A stretch of 64,000 nt of DNA from Canibacter oris (GCF_014197205.1 NZ_JACIFD010000010.1:1-64000); one strand, 5' to 3'. Counted from the stretch's first letter, positions 1 to 7,047 are shown. Made by a program: numbers and translations. The notes: generated from the sequence alone by a model not told the origin.

Positions 1-122
1 CGGCGGACGTGTGGGGCGCTGAGTCCGAGCATGTCGGCGGTTTCTTGCACGGTGTACATGCGGCGGGTGCGAGCGGCTGGCGCGGCTGGGGCGGGTGTGC
101 CGCTTGGGGGTTGGGTTTTCAT
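1..122 (-). CDS. Excisionase-family helix-turn-helix protein (N-terminal part; runs off the window)
   Basis: The reading frame starts with ATG at 122, preceded by a GAGAAAGG ribosome site, and stays open to base 1. The 40 visible residues have a Pro/Ala-rich N-terminus followed by RRMYTVQETADMLGLSAPHV. This is the winged HTH start typical of MerR-like/excisionase (HTH_17) proteins of actinobacterial integrative elements. Such proteins bend attachment-site DNA and steer the integrase toward excision, or regulate element genes. The position on the same element and strand as the integrase supports this. The C-terminus is outside the window. Confidence 0.75.
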   Translation of the reverse strand, partial: MKTQPPSGTPAPAAPAARTRRMYTVQETADMLGLSAPHVR

Positions 123-484
123 GGTGTGACCTTTCTCGTTTGTGTGGGTTTCGTATGTTTGTACGTTTACAGGTCTATCAGGTTCACGATTGGTTTTTTT
201 CTTGTTATTTGGCTTTGGGTTGTGGAATTTGGTTTATTTTGCGCCTGTTTTGGCTGGTTTTGGTTGTGAGTTATCCACAGGCGCCAGGGTTATTTTGTAG
301 TATTTTTGTTCTATATTTTGGATTGCATTGAAATGCATTGGCATGCATTGGCATGCATTGGGCGTGCGGGTTGGTTTGGTTTTCCACAGTGTCCCTACCC
401 ACTGAGCTTGCGTGTTTTGGGTTGTTGAAAACTCAGCGGGTGGGGCGTGTGGCTCCGGCGTGTCGCACCCTGTCCGGTGTGGTG
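123..484. other. Non-coding region of the element with DnaA-like boxes and 10-bp repeats
   Basis: No credible gene is seen. A perfect DnaA-box-like TTATCCACA lies at 271-279 and a TTTTCCACA at 380-388. Between them is a run of 10-bp repeats (324-361). The region is upstream of the excisionase-like gene and downstream of the unknown gene at 485-1171, so it must also hold the excisionase promoter. Small open frames here have no ribosome sites and are GT-rich noise. Confidence 0.6.
324..361. repeat. Four 10-bp direct repeats (TGCATTGGCA type)
   Basis: TGCATTGAAA is followed by TGCATTGGCA twice and TGCATTGG, giving four copies at exact 10-bp (one helical turn) spacing. Each GCATGC junction is palindromic. 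Helical phasing suggests protein binding on one face of the DNA, as for a repressor or replication initiator. DnaA-like boxes flank the array on both sides. Confidence 0.7.
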
Positions 485-1171
485 TTATTTCTTCGCCGTA
501 TCTGCTGGCGTGGTTTCTGCAGTGTCCCCACTGGGCTGTTTTTCTGCCGTGCGGTCTCGTAAGTCGTAGAGGTTGTCGAGGGCGTCTATTGCGTCGGTGA
601 GGTGACGGACGATAGCGGCGCGTACGTTAGCGTCTGCGAGCGCTGTGGCTTTCGCGTATTGGCGTGCGTCTTCAACTGTGTTTATGCCGGTTATTTGCTG
701 GATTGTGACGTATTTGCCACTGCGCTGGTGCGTGGCTATGAGGTTGGCGAGTGCTAGAGCGCTGGCGGCGTCATCGATTAGGCCGCGGCGGGCGTCTTCA
801 AGCCGTTCGGGTTCGTCTTCCATAAAGTCGCAGTAGCGGCTGCCGCTGAATTTGTCTGCGATTTCGATGATTTCGCCGGTTTCGTCCTCAATCGTGATTA
901 GGTAGTCAATCATGTTATGGAGGTCATCGAATGTTCTGATTTCGTGTACTTCGGTGTCTGGGTTTTCGGGGTCATGTGCGAGGGTGCAGCCGGTTACTAG
1001 GCGTGAGCAGAGTTCAGGGTGTCTGTATGCTTTGGGGTGGGGTATGTTTAGGGTTTTGCCGATGTTCTGCGCTTTGCGGGCTGCGGCTTGAAGAGCTGCG
1101 CCGGTTTGGATTGCTGCGGCGGTTGCGAGCCCGGTGGCGCTGTGGTTTGGTTTTGGGGTTGGGTTTGTCAT
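485..1171 (-). CDS. Hypothetical protein of the integrated element
   Basis: A 228-residue protein with ATG at 1171, preceded by AAGAAAGGCAGG as a ribosome site. It has an Ala-rich start, a central acidic stretch with FDDLHNMIDYLITIEDETGE, then an Ala/Asp-rich helical part and a charged tail ending in TAKK. It has no signal peptide, membrane segment or cysteine pair. I do not recognise a family. Its position between the excisionase-like gene and the repeat block suggests an accessory function of the element, perhaps replication or maintenance, but nothing in the sequence proves that. Confidence 0.7.
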   Translation of the reverse strand: MTNPTPKPNHSATGLATAAAIQTGAALQAAARKAQNIGKTLNIPHPKAYRHPELCSRLVTGCTLAHDPENPDTEVHEIRTFDDLHNMIDYLITIEDETGEIIEIADKFSGSRYCDFMEDEPERLEDARRGLIDDAASALALANLIATHQRSGKYVTIQQITGINTVEDARQYAKATALADANVRAAIVRHLTDAIDALDNLYDLRDRTAEKQPSGDTAETTPADTAKK

Positions 1172-1236
1172 CGTAGTGTCCTGCCTTTCTTACGGGCTTT
1201 AGGGGTATAAAAAACGCCGGGGGGTTAAGAAAACGC

Positions 1237-1348
1237 ACACTACTGCGCCAGCCACATTTTCACGCCGTAGCGCTGTTGTATGTATGCAGCTCCCCCCGGC
1301 TGTTAAACCGGTGCGCCCTGTTAGCCGGGCGCGGTGTCGCTGTAGTGT
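1237..1348. other. Structured element: closing helix around three hairpins
   Basis: ACACTAC (1237-1243) pairs with GTAGTGT (1342-1348), and after one T-T mismatch GCG pairs with CGC. Inside are GCTG/CAGC, CCGG/CCGG with a CTGTTAAA loop, and GCGCCC/GGGCGC hairpins, giving a cloverleaf-like layout. The loops lack the D-loop GG and the T-loop TTC of a tRNA, so it is not called a tRNA. It could be a structured RNA or part of an origin. Confidence 0.45.
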
Positions 1349-1638
1349 TTGCGGTTTCTTAAGCCGACAAAAGTAAACCTATCAGGGTGGGGTGGGCTTG
1401 TCTATTTTACCTGGTCGGGGCGGCGTTTCATTGCTGCAGTGTGGTGTGCTTTATCTCTGTTTGAGGATTGCCTAAAGCGTGTGAGGTGGTTTAACGCGCC
1501 GGAGGGTATTTTTAGGTGCCTTTTCGTAAAAATGTTCTAGCAGCGTTTCTAACGCGCTTTTTTGGGTGGAGATATGTACTACCACCCTGGGTGGGGTTTT
1601 CGTGCGCCAGGCGGGCGGCTAGACGCGTTTCCGGGTAC

Positions 1639-1860
1639 CGCGAGGGCTCAGCCTGTGTGAAGGCTTGCCGTGTTGAGTGTTTTAACCTGTTCCAACGTCC
1701 AGCGCGGGGCGGTGTGTTTTGGCTCTGGAAGGGCGGCCACGGGCGGCTGGTAATTTTCCGCCTGTTCCCGGCCGTCCGTGGTCGTCCTTTCCGAGCCCCG
1801 GCGGTGGGCGGTGGAACAGGCCGCCAGTGCGGCAAGTTTTCCACAGGCTGAGCCCTCGCG
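1639..1860. repeat. Long imperfect inverted repeat (about 222 nt hairpin)
   Basis: The outer 19 bp (1639-1657 and 1842-1860) are perfect inverted copies. Inward, the arms keep matching in blocks: CTTGCCG, CCTGTTCCA, a GGGG-containing block, and finally GGCTC..GGAAGG..CCACGG against its complement. The apical loop is near 1752-1768. The mismatches are spread through the arms, as in an old or functional secondary structure rather than a fresh duplication. Both strands remain open over this span, a by-product of the symmetry. Confidence 0.7.
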
Positions 1861-1874
1861 CGTACGCGCGCGCG

Positions 1875-1924
1875 TAAAAGTATATTTTTATTTATTTATT
1901 TATTTTCTTTATTTCTTTAAAATA
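1875..1924. other. AT-rich tract between hairpin and iterons
   Basis: An almost pure A/T stretch (repeated TTTA units) in an otherwise GC-rich region, placed directly between the long hairpin and the 22-bp repeats. It resembles a DNA-unwinding element of a replication origin. Confidence 0.55.
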
Positions 1925-1932
1925 CTGCTACC

Positions 1933-2042
1933 CGGTGAGCGGGTAGCTATGACACGGTGAGCGGGTAGCTATGACACGGTGAGCGGGTAGCTATGACACG
2001 CTGAGCGGGTAGCTATGACACGCTGAGCGGGTAGCTATCGGC
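1933..2042. repeat. Five tandem 22-bp iteron-like repeats
   Basis: Units begin at 1933, 1955, 1977, 1999 and 2021, with the core GAGCGGGTAGCTATGACAC. The first three are identical; the fourth and fifth have GC for GG near the start, and the fifth diverges at its end. The first unit is preceded by GCTACCCG, so it forms the palindrome GCTACCCG-GTGAG-CGGGTAGC (1927-1947). Such 20-22 bp direct repeats are typical Rep-binding iterons; a dense operator array is the alternative. Confidence 0.8.
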
Positions 2043-2048
2043 TTTTTT

Positions 2049-2255
2049 GCTACCCGGTGAGCGGGTAGCTAACAGCGAGTTTTCCACAGGTTTTAGGAGT
2101 CTGGGTGGGCGTGATTTTGCCCCCTTTTGCTACCCGGTAAGCGGGTAGCTATCGGGCTCTAAAAATGGTTGATGTGTAACACTTAATAAACGTTACAAAC
2201 CATCGGGCACGGGCGCGGGGCTTTGCTCTGGTCAGCTACCCGGTGAGCGGGCACC
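2049..2255. repeat. Three dispersed palindromic copies of the iteron core
   Basis: The palindrome GCTACCCGGTGAGCGGGTAG recurs at 2049-2069 and, with one change in the spacer, at 2129-2149. A half-degenerate copy (right arm CGGGCACC) lies at 2235-2255, just after the integrase stop side. A DnaA-like TTTTCCACA box sits at 2080-2088 between the first two. The inverted-repeat form suggests that a dimeric protein binds these, as with operators that autoregulate iteron-binding initiators. Confidence 0.7.
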
Positions 2256-2290
2256 TGTTTCCGAAAATGCAACCGTAAATGAGGGGCGCT

Positions 2291-3583
2291 CTAGCCTTCT
2301 AACAGTGTGGCCGCGGTCGTGTCTGCGAGCGTGGCGGCTCTGTGGTTGCGGTTGCGCATATAGGCGTGGTGTGTTTCGGCGTTGGTGTGTCCGGTTTGTG
2401 CCATTGTTTCGGCTGCGGTGGCGCCGCTTTCTGCCATTGTGGTGACGTATAGGGCGCGTAGGTCATGGAATCTGAAGTTGTGTATTTGTTTTAGTTTTGG
2501 TGCGGTTTTGGCTTTTCCGCCTTTTGTGCGGCCGCCTGTGTAGTCTTCGGGGTTGTAGGGCACGGGTTCGCCGTGTTCGTTTTCTAGGTGGTCTATGCCT
2601 GCTAACAGTAGGGCTTTGTGCCAGTGGCGATTGAATGTTTTTTCGCTTACTACGGGTTGGGCGTTTGGTTTGCCGTTGCTGCGTGGCTGTGGGGCGAACA
2701 GGAAGGCGGTTGGGTGTTTAGCGGTGTAGGTGTCTAGGTGTCGGGTTATGTGTTGGGTTAGTTGTGTGGGGGCGGTTACGGTGCGGGTGCTGCCGTGGGT
2801 TTTGGTCCTGGCGTCTACGATGTAGCGCCCGGTGGCGCTGTCGTATATTGCTTGATGGTTAATTTCGATTTGGTAGCGGTCGCCGGTTTTTATTAGGTTG
2901 CGACGCTGCAGTCCTCGTATTTCGCTTGCTCTAAGGCCTGTGAGGGCTGCGAGTAGTGGCATTAGTGTGAGTTGGGGTGCGAGCTGGTTAAAGTGCTCGA
3001 TGAGGTGCCGGAATTGTTCGTTTGTGATTGTTTGGTATTGTTTTCCGGTTTTGCTGCGGGTGATGTTTACGGGCACGGGGTTTTTGAGGGTGTAGCCGTA
3101 TTCCTCGATTAGTTGGGCGTATATGCTTCTGAGGTGTTGGGCTTCGTGTCCTGCTGCGGTAGCTGCGGTTGCGGCGCGCTCGATGTGCCAGCGCCTAACG
3201 TCGGTGGGGGTAAGTTGGTCGGGGGTGAGGTCTGCGAATTGTTTAAGGCCTTTGCGCCAGTATCCGAGTAGTGTGTTGCGGGTGCGAATTGCTAGGGGTT
3301 CCCCGTAGCGGTTTGTGCCTGTGGTGATTATCTCAGTGGCGAGCGCTGCGAGGGTTTGAGCTTCTAGTGTTTTGGCTTCTGCCGGGTCTTGCCATGTGCC
3401 GGAGCTTATTTCTAGTTGTATTTTTGCTATGGTGTCGCGGGCTTCACGTACTGTTGTGTAAGTTCCAGCGCTGATACGCCTAGAGGGGTCTTCTGGGTGT
3501 GTGTAACGGGCTTGATATTTGCCTGATTTGAGTTTTCGGACGCTTCCGAAACCGGTGCCACGTCCGGTTCTTTTTTGTGCCAT
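2291..3583 (-). CDS. int: Tyrosine-recombinase integrase
   Basis: A phage-type integrase that recombines the element with the tRNA-Arg site next to it. I chose the ATG at 3583 (430 residues, starting MAQKRTGRG) because AAAGGGGTGG lies just upstream; a longer start at 3646 would read through the 23-bp repeats that look like integrase binding sites. Domains: N-terminal arm-binding GFGSVRKLKSGKYQARY; SAM-like core-binding region around residues 75-160; catalytic domain with Arg in TGLRASEIRG, HDLRALYV (His-x-x-Arg), TGHTNAET and the nucleophile Tyr in HHAYM near the end. Its location immediately beside the att site is typical. Confidence 0.93.
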   Translation of the reverse strand: MAQKRTGRGTGFGSVRKLKSGKYQARYTHPEDPSRRISAGTYTTVREARDTIAKIQLEISSGTWQDPAEAKTLEAQTLAALATEIITTGTNRYGEPLAIRTRNTLLGYWRKGLKQFADLTPDQLTPTDVRRWHIERAATAATAAGHEAQHLRSIYAQLIEEYGYTLKNPVPVNITRSKTGKQYQTITNEQFRHLIEHFNQLAPQLTLMPLLAALTGLRASEIRGLQRRNLIKTGDRYQIEINHQAIYDSATGRYIVDARTKTHGSTRTVTAPTQLTQHITRHLDTYTAKHPTAFLFAPQPRSNGKPNAQPVVSEKTFNRHWHKALLLAGIDHLENEHGEPVPYNPEDYTGGRTKGGKAKTAPKLKQIHNFRFHDLRALYVTTMAESGATAAETMAQTGHTNAETHHAYMRNRNHRAATLADTTAATLLEG

Positions 3584-3597
3584 TTCCACCCCTTTTT

Positions 3598-3660
3598 TTG
3601 TGCCACAAACGTGCCACATATTTTTGAAAAATGGTGCTTGTGCCACAAACGTGCCACATA
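3598..3660. repeat. Two 23-bp direct repeats upstream of the integrase (probable arm-type sites)
   Basis: Identical copies of TTGTGCCACAAACGTGCCAC plus ATA lie at 3598-3620 and 3638-3660, 40 bp apart. Each copy contains GTGCCACA twice. They lie between the integrase start and the tRNA-derived core site, where integrase arm-binding or excisionase sites usually are. They could also autoregulate int. Confidence 0.65.
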
Positions 3661-3781
3661 ATTAGAGCAATATAGATTAAAATATAACACAATAGTGCAA
3701 AGCGTTTTACCGCGTATTTCCGGGGTTTTTTCGGGTTTGGGTAGTGTTTTCTAGGGGTGTTTTTAACCTGTGACAGTTTTG

Positions 3782-3823
3782 CTACGGATCAGAAGGCCAG
3801 GGGTTCGAATCCCTTAGGGCGCG
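3782..3823 (+). other. attR: attachment site: 3' half of tRNA-Arg(ACG)
   Basis: From the anticodon loop (CTACGGA, 3782-3788) onward every tRNA part has canonical length: anticodon stem 3' strand, five-base variable loop, T-arm AGGGG-TTCGAAT-CCCTT (3799-3815), acceptor strand AGGGCGC and discriminator G (3823). The sequence to the left does not complete the anticodon stem, so this is a half gene. Tyrosine integrases often cross over in the anticodon loop, and the intact tRNA should lie at the unseen left end. Confidence 0.88.
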
Positions 3824-3829
3824 CAAAAG

Positions 3830-3857
3830 AAAAACCCTGGTCAGCCAGGGTTTTTGC
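3830..3857 (+). terminator. Rho-independent terminator, probably of the original tRNA gene
   Basis: AAAAACCCTGG-TCAG-CCAGGGTTTTT is a perfect stem with a T tail and an A lead, so it can work in both directions. It follows the tRNA half directly, so integration probably separated it from its tRNA. On the minus strand it can also end the gene at 3882-4355. Confidence 0.85.
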
Positions 3858-3881
3858 TTTTCTCGATTGTTTTGCCGGTTT

Positions 3882-4355
3882 TCAGTATTTGATTTTGTTT
3901 GCCTGTGAGCGCTGCTGGAGCAGGGTGCAGCAACCCCACACCAGCATCCAGGTTTGTAGCAGCGGAATGCTGGTAATGGCGTTAAGTAAAAAGGGAATAA
4001 TTGCCAGCAATGCATAAGGTTGAGGGTAAGTGAAGATTAATAACTCAGTCATCGCAACCAGGGGCAGAGTTATAAACCTGTATTTAAGCATCCAGTGAGC
4101 AAACTTTTTAGGTGCGAGCCGTAGCCTAAGCAGTGCCAGCCAGAAAGTTGTGTGCAGAATATTTGCCAGTAAAAGTATCGAAAGTGACGCTGAGAAAAAG
4201 CTGCCGGCCGGAAACCTTGGTGACATTAGCAGAAAACCAGTAAATAACCCAAGGGTGCTCGCAAGGAGGTCGGAGATGCTGACGCTGCTCAAAATCTGGT
4301 GCTTAAGCCCCACCAGAAATTTTTTTATAGCGTTGTTTTTGGCTGCTTCGAGCAT
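3882..4355 (-). CDS. Small multi-pass membrane protein, unknown
   Basis: A 157-residue protein with about four hydrophobic segments: near residues 28-48, 52-72, 90-112 and 114-140, the last ending in a Cys-Cys pair. Short basic loops separate them, and the C-terminus is charged (QQRSQANKIKY). No family is recognised. The start is supported by TATACT (4362-4367) exactly six bases before the ATG, a leaderless promoter layout. Base composition is a little AT-richer than the neighbours. It is the first chromosomal gene right of the integrated element. Confidence 0.6.
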   Translation of the reverse strand: MLEAAKNNAIKKFLVGLKHQILSSVSISDLLASTLGLFTGFLLMSPRFPAGSFFSASLSILLLANILHTTFWLALLRLRLAPKKFAHWMLKYRFITLPLVAMTELLIFTYPQPYALLAIIPFLLNAITSIPLLQTWMLVWGCCTLLQQRSQANKIKY

Positions 4356-4570
4356 AGTTTGAGTATAGTTTGAAAATTAATCATCTGGATATCTTAAGCC
4401 CCGCAAACTGTATTTCGAACATAAGCTGGCTCACTAGATTTTGTTGAGAATAATACCTCAGCGCGGATATGTTGACTTCCTGTGCGGCATCTAACAATCA
4501 TTGACATCTGAAAAAGGCAGTGCTAATTTTGTGTGTAAGATTTCTCAAGTAACAATGGAGGTGCTGAGAT

Positions 4571-4831
4571 ATGTCTTCAGCGACACGCAGAAACTGGTTC
4601 TATGACTCAGTTCGTCCCCGTATCACGGCGCTGTGCTACGGGCTGTTGGCAGCGGCGCTGGTGCTGATTTTGCTCGGGTCTATCCTGCCCAGCACCGTGT
4701 GGTGGTGGAGCTGGCCGGTGGCTTTAGTGCTGCTGATTTTAAGTGCCTGGCGTGAAATGTGGGGGCTCTTATTTATTGCAGTGCTGATTATGCTGCTGCC
4801 GCTTGCCGCAATCGGCTTGCAAGGAATCTAG
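4571..4831 (+). CDS. Small membrane protein, unknown
   Basis: An 86-residue protein with a short basic N-terminus (SSATRRNWFYDSVRPR) and two to three membrane segments: ALCYGLLAAALVLILLGSIL, WSWPVALVLLILSAW and LLFIAVLIMLLPLAAIGL. GGAGG lies eight bases before the ATG. It is alone on the plus strand, with a weak terminator behind it. No family can be named; small Trp-rich membrane proteins like this are common in actinobacteria. Confidence 0.65.
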   Translation: MSSATRRNWFYDSVRPRITALCYGLLAAALVLILLGSILPSTVWWWSWPVALVLLILSAWREMWGLLFIAVLIMLLPLAAIGLQGI

Positions 4832-4856
4832 GTAGCGGGTCACACCCAACAGCTAA

Positions 4857-4898
4857 AAAGGCGAGGCTGGGCGCTTTTAAGCACCTGACCCCGCCTTT
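4857..4898. terminator. Possible bidirectional terminator between convergent genes
   Basis: AAAAGGCG and CGCCTTTAG enclose a GC-rich interior that can fold further around GCTTTTAAGC. It lies between the small membrane protein (plus) and aspS (minus). The T tail is short. Confidence 0.4.
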
Positions 4899-4937
4899 AG
4901 TCTGCTGTGCAGGCGTGCCATGATGGCACGGCTTGCA

Positions 4938-6290
4938 CTACGGCAACAGGCGTGTTGGGCCGCGGAACAGGTAAGTTACCTCGCGGATAGAAGCCTGCTC
5001 CAGCATTAGCATCAGTACCCGCGCCAGACCCATGCCGAAGCCGCCGTGCGGCGGTACCCCGTGCCGGAAGAAGTCGAGATAGAACTTCAGCTCAGCCGGA
5101 TCCATCCCCTTCTCTTTCACCTGCTCTTCTAACACCTCGATGCGGTGCTCGCGCTGCGCGCCGGTAGAAATCTCAGTGCCGCGGTAAATCAGGTCATAGC
5201 TGCAAGTCAGCTCGTTGTTGTCAGCGTGCCGCATGTGATAGAACGGGCGAATGCTGGTTGCGTAATCGGTAAGGAACACGAAATCGTGACCGTACTTCTC
5301 CTTCACATAGGCGTGAATCTGCCGCTCGCCCTCAGGATCCATATCAGCGTCAGCGCGCGGCACCTCATAACCGCGCTCCTTCACAATCTCCTTCGCCTCA
5401 GCGAGTGGAATCCGCGGGAACGGGGTGCTTGGCACCTCAACGGTAATGCCGAACAGCTTCTCAATCTCTGCGCCGTGCTTCTCCTTCACCGCGGTGAAAC
5501 CGGCAACAATCAGCTCCTCGTGCAGCTGCATAACATCCTCGTGAGAGTCGATCCAGCTAAACTCGCAGTCGATTGAGGTGAACTCGGTTGCGTGCCGTGA
5601 GGTGAAAGAAGGATCAGCGCGGAACGCCGGCCCCACCTCAAAAATGCCGCCAAACCCAGCAGCCTGCGCCATCTGCTTAAACAGCTGCGGGCTCTGTGCC
5701 AGGTAAGCGGTGGTGTCAAAATACTCTAGGCTAAACAGCTCAGCCCGGCTCTCAGATGCACTCGCCATCAGCTTCGGAGTCTGCACCTCAATAAACCCGC
5801 GATCAATCCACACCTGCCGCAGGGCGTGCAGGAAAGTGGTTTGCACCTTAAAAATCAGCGCCTGCTCAGGGCGGCGCAGATCCAAAAAACGCCAATCAAG
5901 CCGCACATCAATACCGCTGTCAGGCTGCACCGGAGTGTCAGGGTCAGCCTTGGTAATGACGTTAAACTCGTCAATCTGAATTTCCACCCCGCCGAGCTTC
6001 ACCCGCTCGTTGTGCTGCAGCTCACCGCTGACTGTCACAAAGCTACCGGTCGCAACCTCGCTAATCGCGGTGGTGCGCTCAAAGCGCGCCGGATCTTTCG
6101 GATCTTCAGAATTCGGGTCAAGTTCGCGCACTACGCCGCCATTAACCAGCTGCACCGCCTGGCCAGACTCGTCACGCAGCACTACGAACTGCACGTAACG
6201 CTGGTCGCGCACCTTTTCAACCCAACCAGACACAGAAACAGGGCCGTCTTCGCGCCCCGCTAACTCAGAAATAAGCACACGTTCAATCAT
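4938..6290 (-). CDS. aspS: Aspartyl-tRNA synthetase, archaeal/eukaryotic type (probably non-discriminating)
   Basis: Charges tRNA-Asp (and perhaps tRNA-Asn) with aspartate. The 450 residues match the short archaeal/eukaryotic form: N-terminal OB-fold anticodon domain (1-120, VSGWVEKVRDQRYVQFVVLR), then the class II catalytic core with FRADPSFTSRHATEFTSIDC (motif 2) and GFGMGLARVLMLML..IREV (motif 3), ending FRGPTRLLP. The roughly 100-residue GAD insertion of bacterial AspRS (about 590 residues) is absent. TAGACT ends six bases before the ATG, so the mRNA may be leaderless. Non-discriminating forms need GatCAB to finish Asn-tRNA-Asn; this cannot be decided here. Confidence 0.93.
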   Translation of the reverse strand: MIERVLISELAGREDGPVSVSGWVEKVRDQRYVQFVVLRDESGQAVQLVNGGVVRELDPNSEDPKDPARFERTTAISEVATGSFVTVSGELQHNERVKLGGVEIQIDEFNVITKADPDTPVQPDSGIDVRLDWRFLDLRRPEQALIFKVQTTFLHALRQVWIDRGFIEVQTPKLMASASESRAELFSLEYFDTTAYLAQSPQLFKQMAQAAGFGGIFEVGPAFRADPSFTSRHATEFTSIDCEFSWIDSHEDVMQLHEELIVAGFTAVKEKHGAEIEKLFGITVEVPSTPFPRIPLAEAKEIVKERGYEVPRADADMDPEGERQIHAYVKEKYGHDFVFLTDYATSIRPFYHMRHADNNELTCSYDLIYRGTEISTGAQREHRIEVLEEQVKEKGMDPAELKFYLDFFRHGVPPHGGFGMGLARVLMLMLEQASIREVTYLFRGPTRLLP

Positions 6291-6442
6291 TCTTTCAGTC
6301 TATCCGATTCCAGGGTGAGGCACCCAGAAAATCGCGTAAAAACAGTGCCGGCAGGCAGCGGAATCGGGCGGGCGGATCCACCACAGCATAAAAACTCCCA
6401 GCCGCGGCACGGCGAACTCACCAAACTCGGTAAACTCAAAAT

Positions 6443-6970
6443 GTGACAGAAGTGAACCCCGCAGATAAATACGTGCGACTGGCAACCCCGGCAGACTATG
6501 CCGCGGTGGATGAGCTGGTTGATGCGGCATACCGCAACGATTACGGCGACATGGACACCAGCTGGGATGCTTACCGCACCGCCGCCAAACGCGCCGCCTA
6601 TCCGCTGGATATTTGGGTAGTGTGCCGCGCCGCAAGTGACGAGGTGATCGGCACTATTTCGAGCCGCAAATTTGGGCAGCGCGCGGTTTATGAGGAGACT
6701 CCCGCGGGAGATATGGACCTCAGGCTGTTAGCAACCAGCCCGCGGGCGCGGCGCGAGGGCATCGGGCAGCTGCTGCTCGAACACGTTACCGCGGCGGCAA
6801 AAGCACAGGGTTTTAGCCGGATTATGTTGAAAACAGATATCGCCTGGGAGGGTGCGCAGCGGCTGTATCACCGGCTCGGATGGCAGCGGTTCCCGGAGCG
6901 CGACGGCATATGGGATAGCGGGGAGCGCAGCGAGGTAGACACAGTTATCAGTTTTGCGAGGGAGCTGTAG
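6443..6970 (+). CDS. GNAT-family N-acetyltransferase
   Basis: A 175-residue single-domain acetyltransferase using acetyl-CoA. The fold is recognisable from VRLATPADYAAVDELVDAAY at the start, the LRLLATSPRARREGIGQLLL acetyl-CoA loop (R/Q-x-x-G-x-G/A type) near residues 93-112, and LYHRLGWQRFPERDG near the end. The substrate is unknown. GTG at 6443 is preferred: there is no Shine-Dalgarno sequence, but TAAACT (6431-6436) lies six bases upstream, as in leaderless genes. It diverges from aspS and precedes a histidine phosphatase on the same strand. Confidence 0.85.
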   Translation: MTEVNPADKYVRLATPADYAAVDELVDAAYRNDYGDMDTSWDAYRTAAKRAAYPLDIWVVCRAASDEVIGTISSRKFGQRAVYEETPAGDMDLRLLATSPRARREGIGQLLLEHVTAAAKAQGFSRIMLKTDIAWEGAQRLYHRLGWQRFPERDGIWDSGERSEVDTVISFAREL

Positions 6971-7047
6971 TCGCTGGTGCACGGCGCGGTATTTGCCGGG
7001 AGCGACACTTTGCGCCGCTTCTCAGCGCTCCAGCGTAAACTAAAGGC

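Larger units (their letters stand above)
1172..2290. other. 1.1-kb non-coding, highly structured region; candidate origin
   Basis: No convincing gene is present. The stretch contains, in order, a folded 112-nt element (1237-1348), an unremarkable spacer, an imperfect hairpin of about 222 nt (1639-1860), an AT-rich tract (1875-1924), five tandem 22-bp repeats (1933-2042), three separated copies of the palindromic repeat core (2049, 2129, 2235) and DnaA-like TTTTCCACA boxes at 1837-1845 and 2080-2088. Iterons, an AT-rich tract and DnaA boxes together are the classical layout of an initiator-dependent replication origin; the Rep protein would have to be encoded left of the window. Confidence 0.65.
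1..3823. mobile_element. Right end of an element integrated in tRNA-Arg(ACG)
   Basis: The segment carries an excisionase-like fragment, an unknown gene and a tyrosine integrase, all on the minus strand, and ends in a duplicated 3' half of a tRNA gene. The plus strand is strongly G+T-biased compared with the chromosome to the right. The intact tRNA and the left end must lie before base 1. Non-coding parts hold origin-like repeats and hairpins, so the element may replicate after excision (integrated plasmid, conjugative element or phage satellite). No relaxase, Rep or capsid gene is visible here, so the class stays open. Confidence 0.85.

Noticed and set aside
1261-1340. tRNA-Asn-like gene
   Set aside because: The anticodon-like loop is suggestive, but the D-loop GG and T-loop TTC are missing.
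1512-1851. Overlapping open frames on both strands of about 110 residues
   Set aside because: They lie mainly over the long inverted repeat, have no ribosome site and encode Arg/Pro- or Arg/Gly-rich low-quality sequence; the symmetry explains them.
1927-2255. CRISPR array
   Set aside because: The repeats are directly abutting 22-bp units without unique spacers, and no cas gene is near.
3750-3823. Complete tRNA-Arg gene
   Set aside because: The sequence left of the anticodon loop forms no D-arm or acceptor partner; only the 3' half is present.
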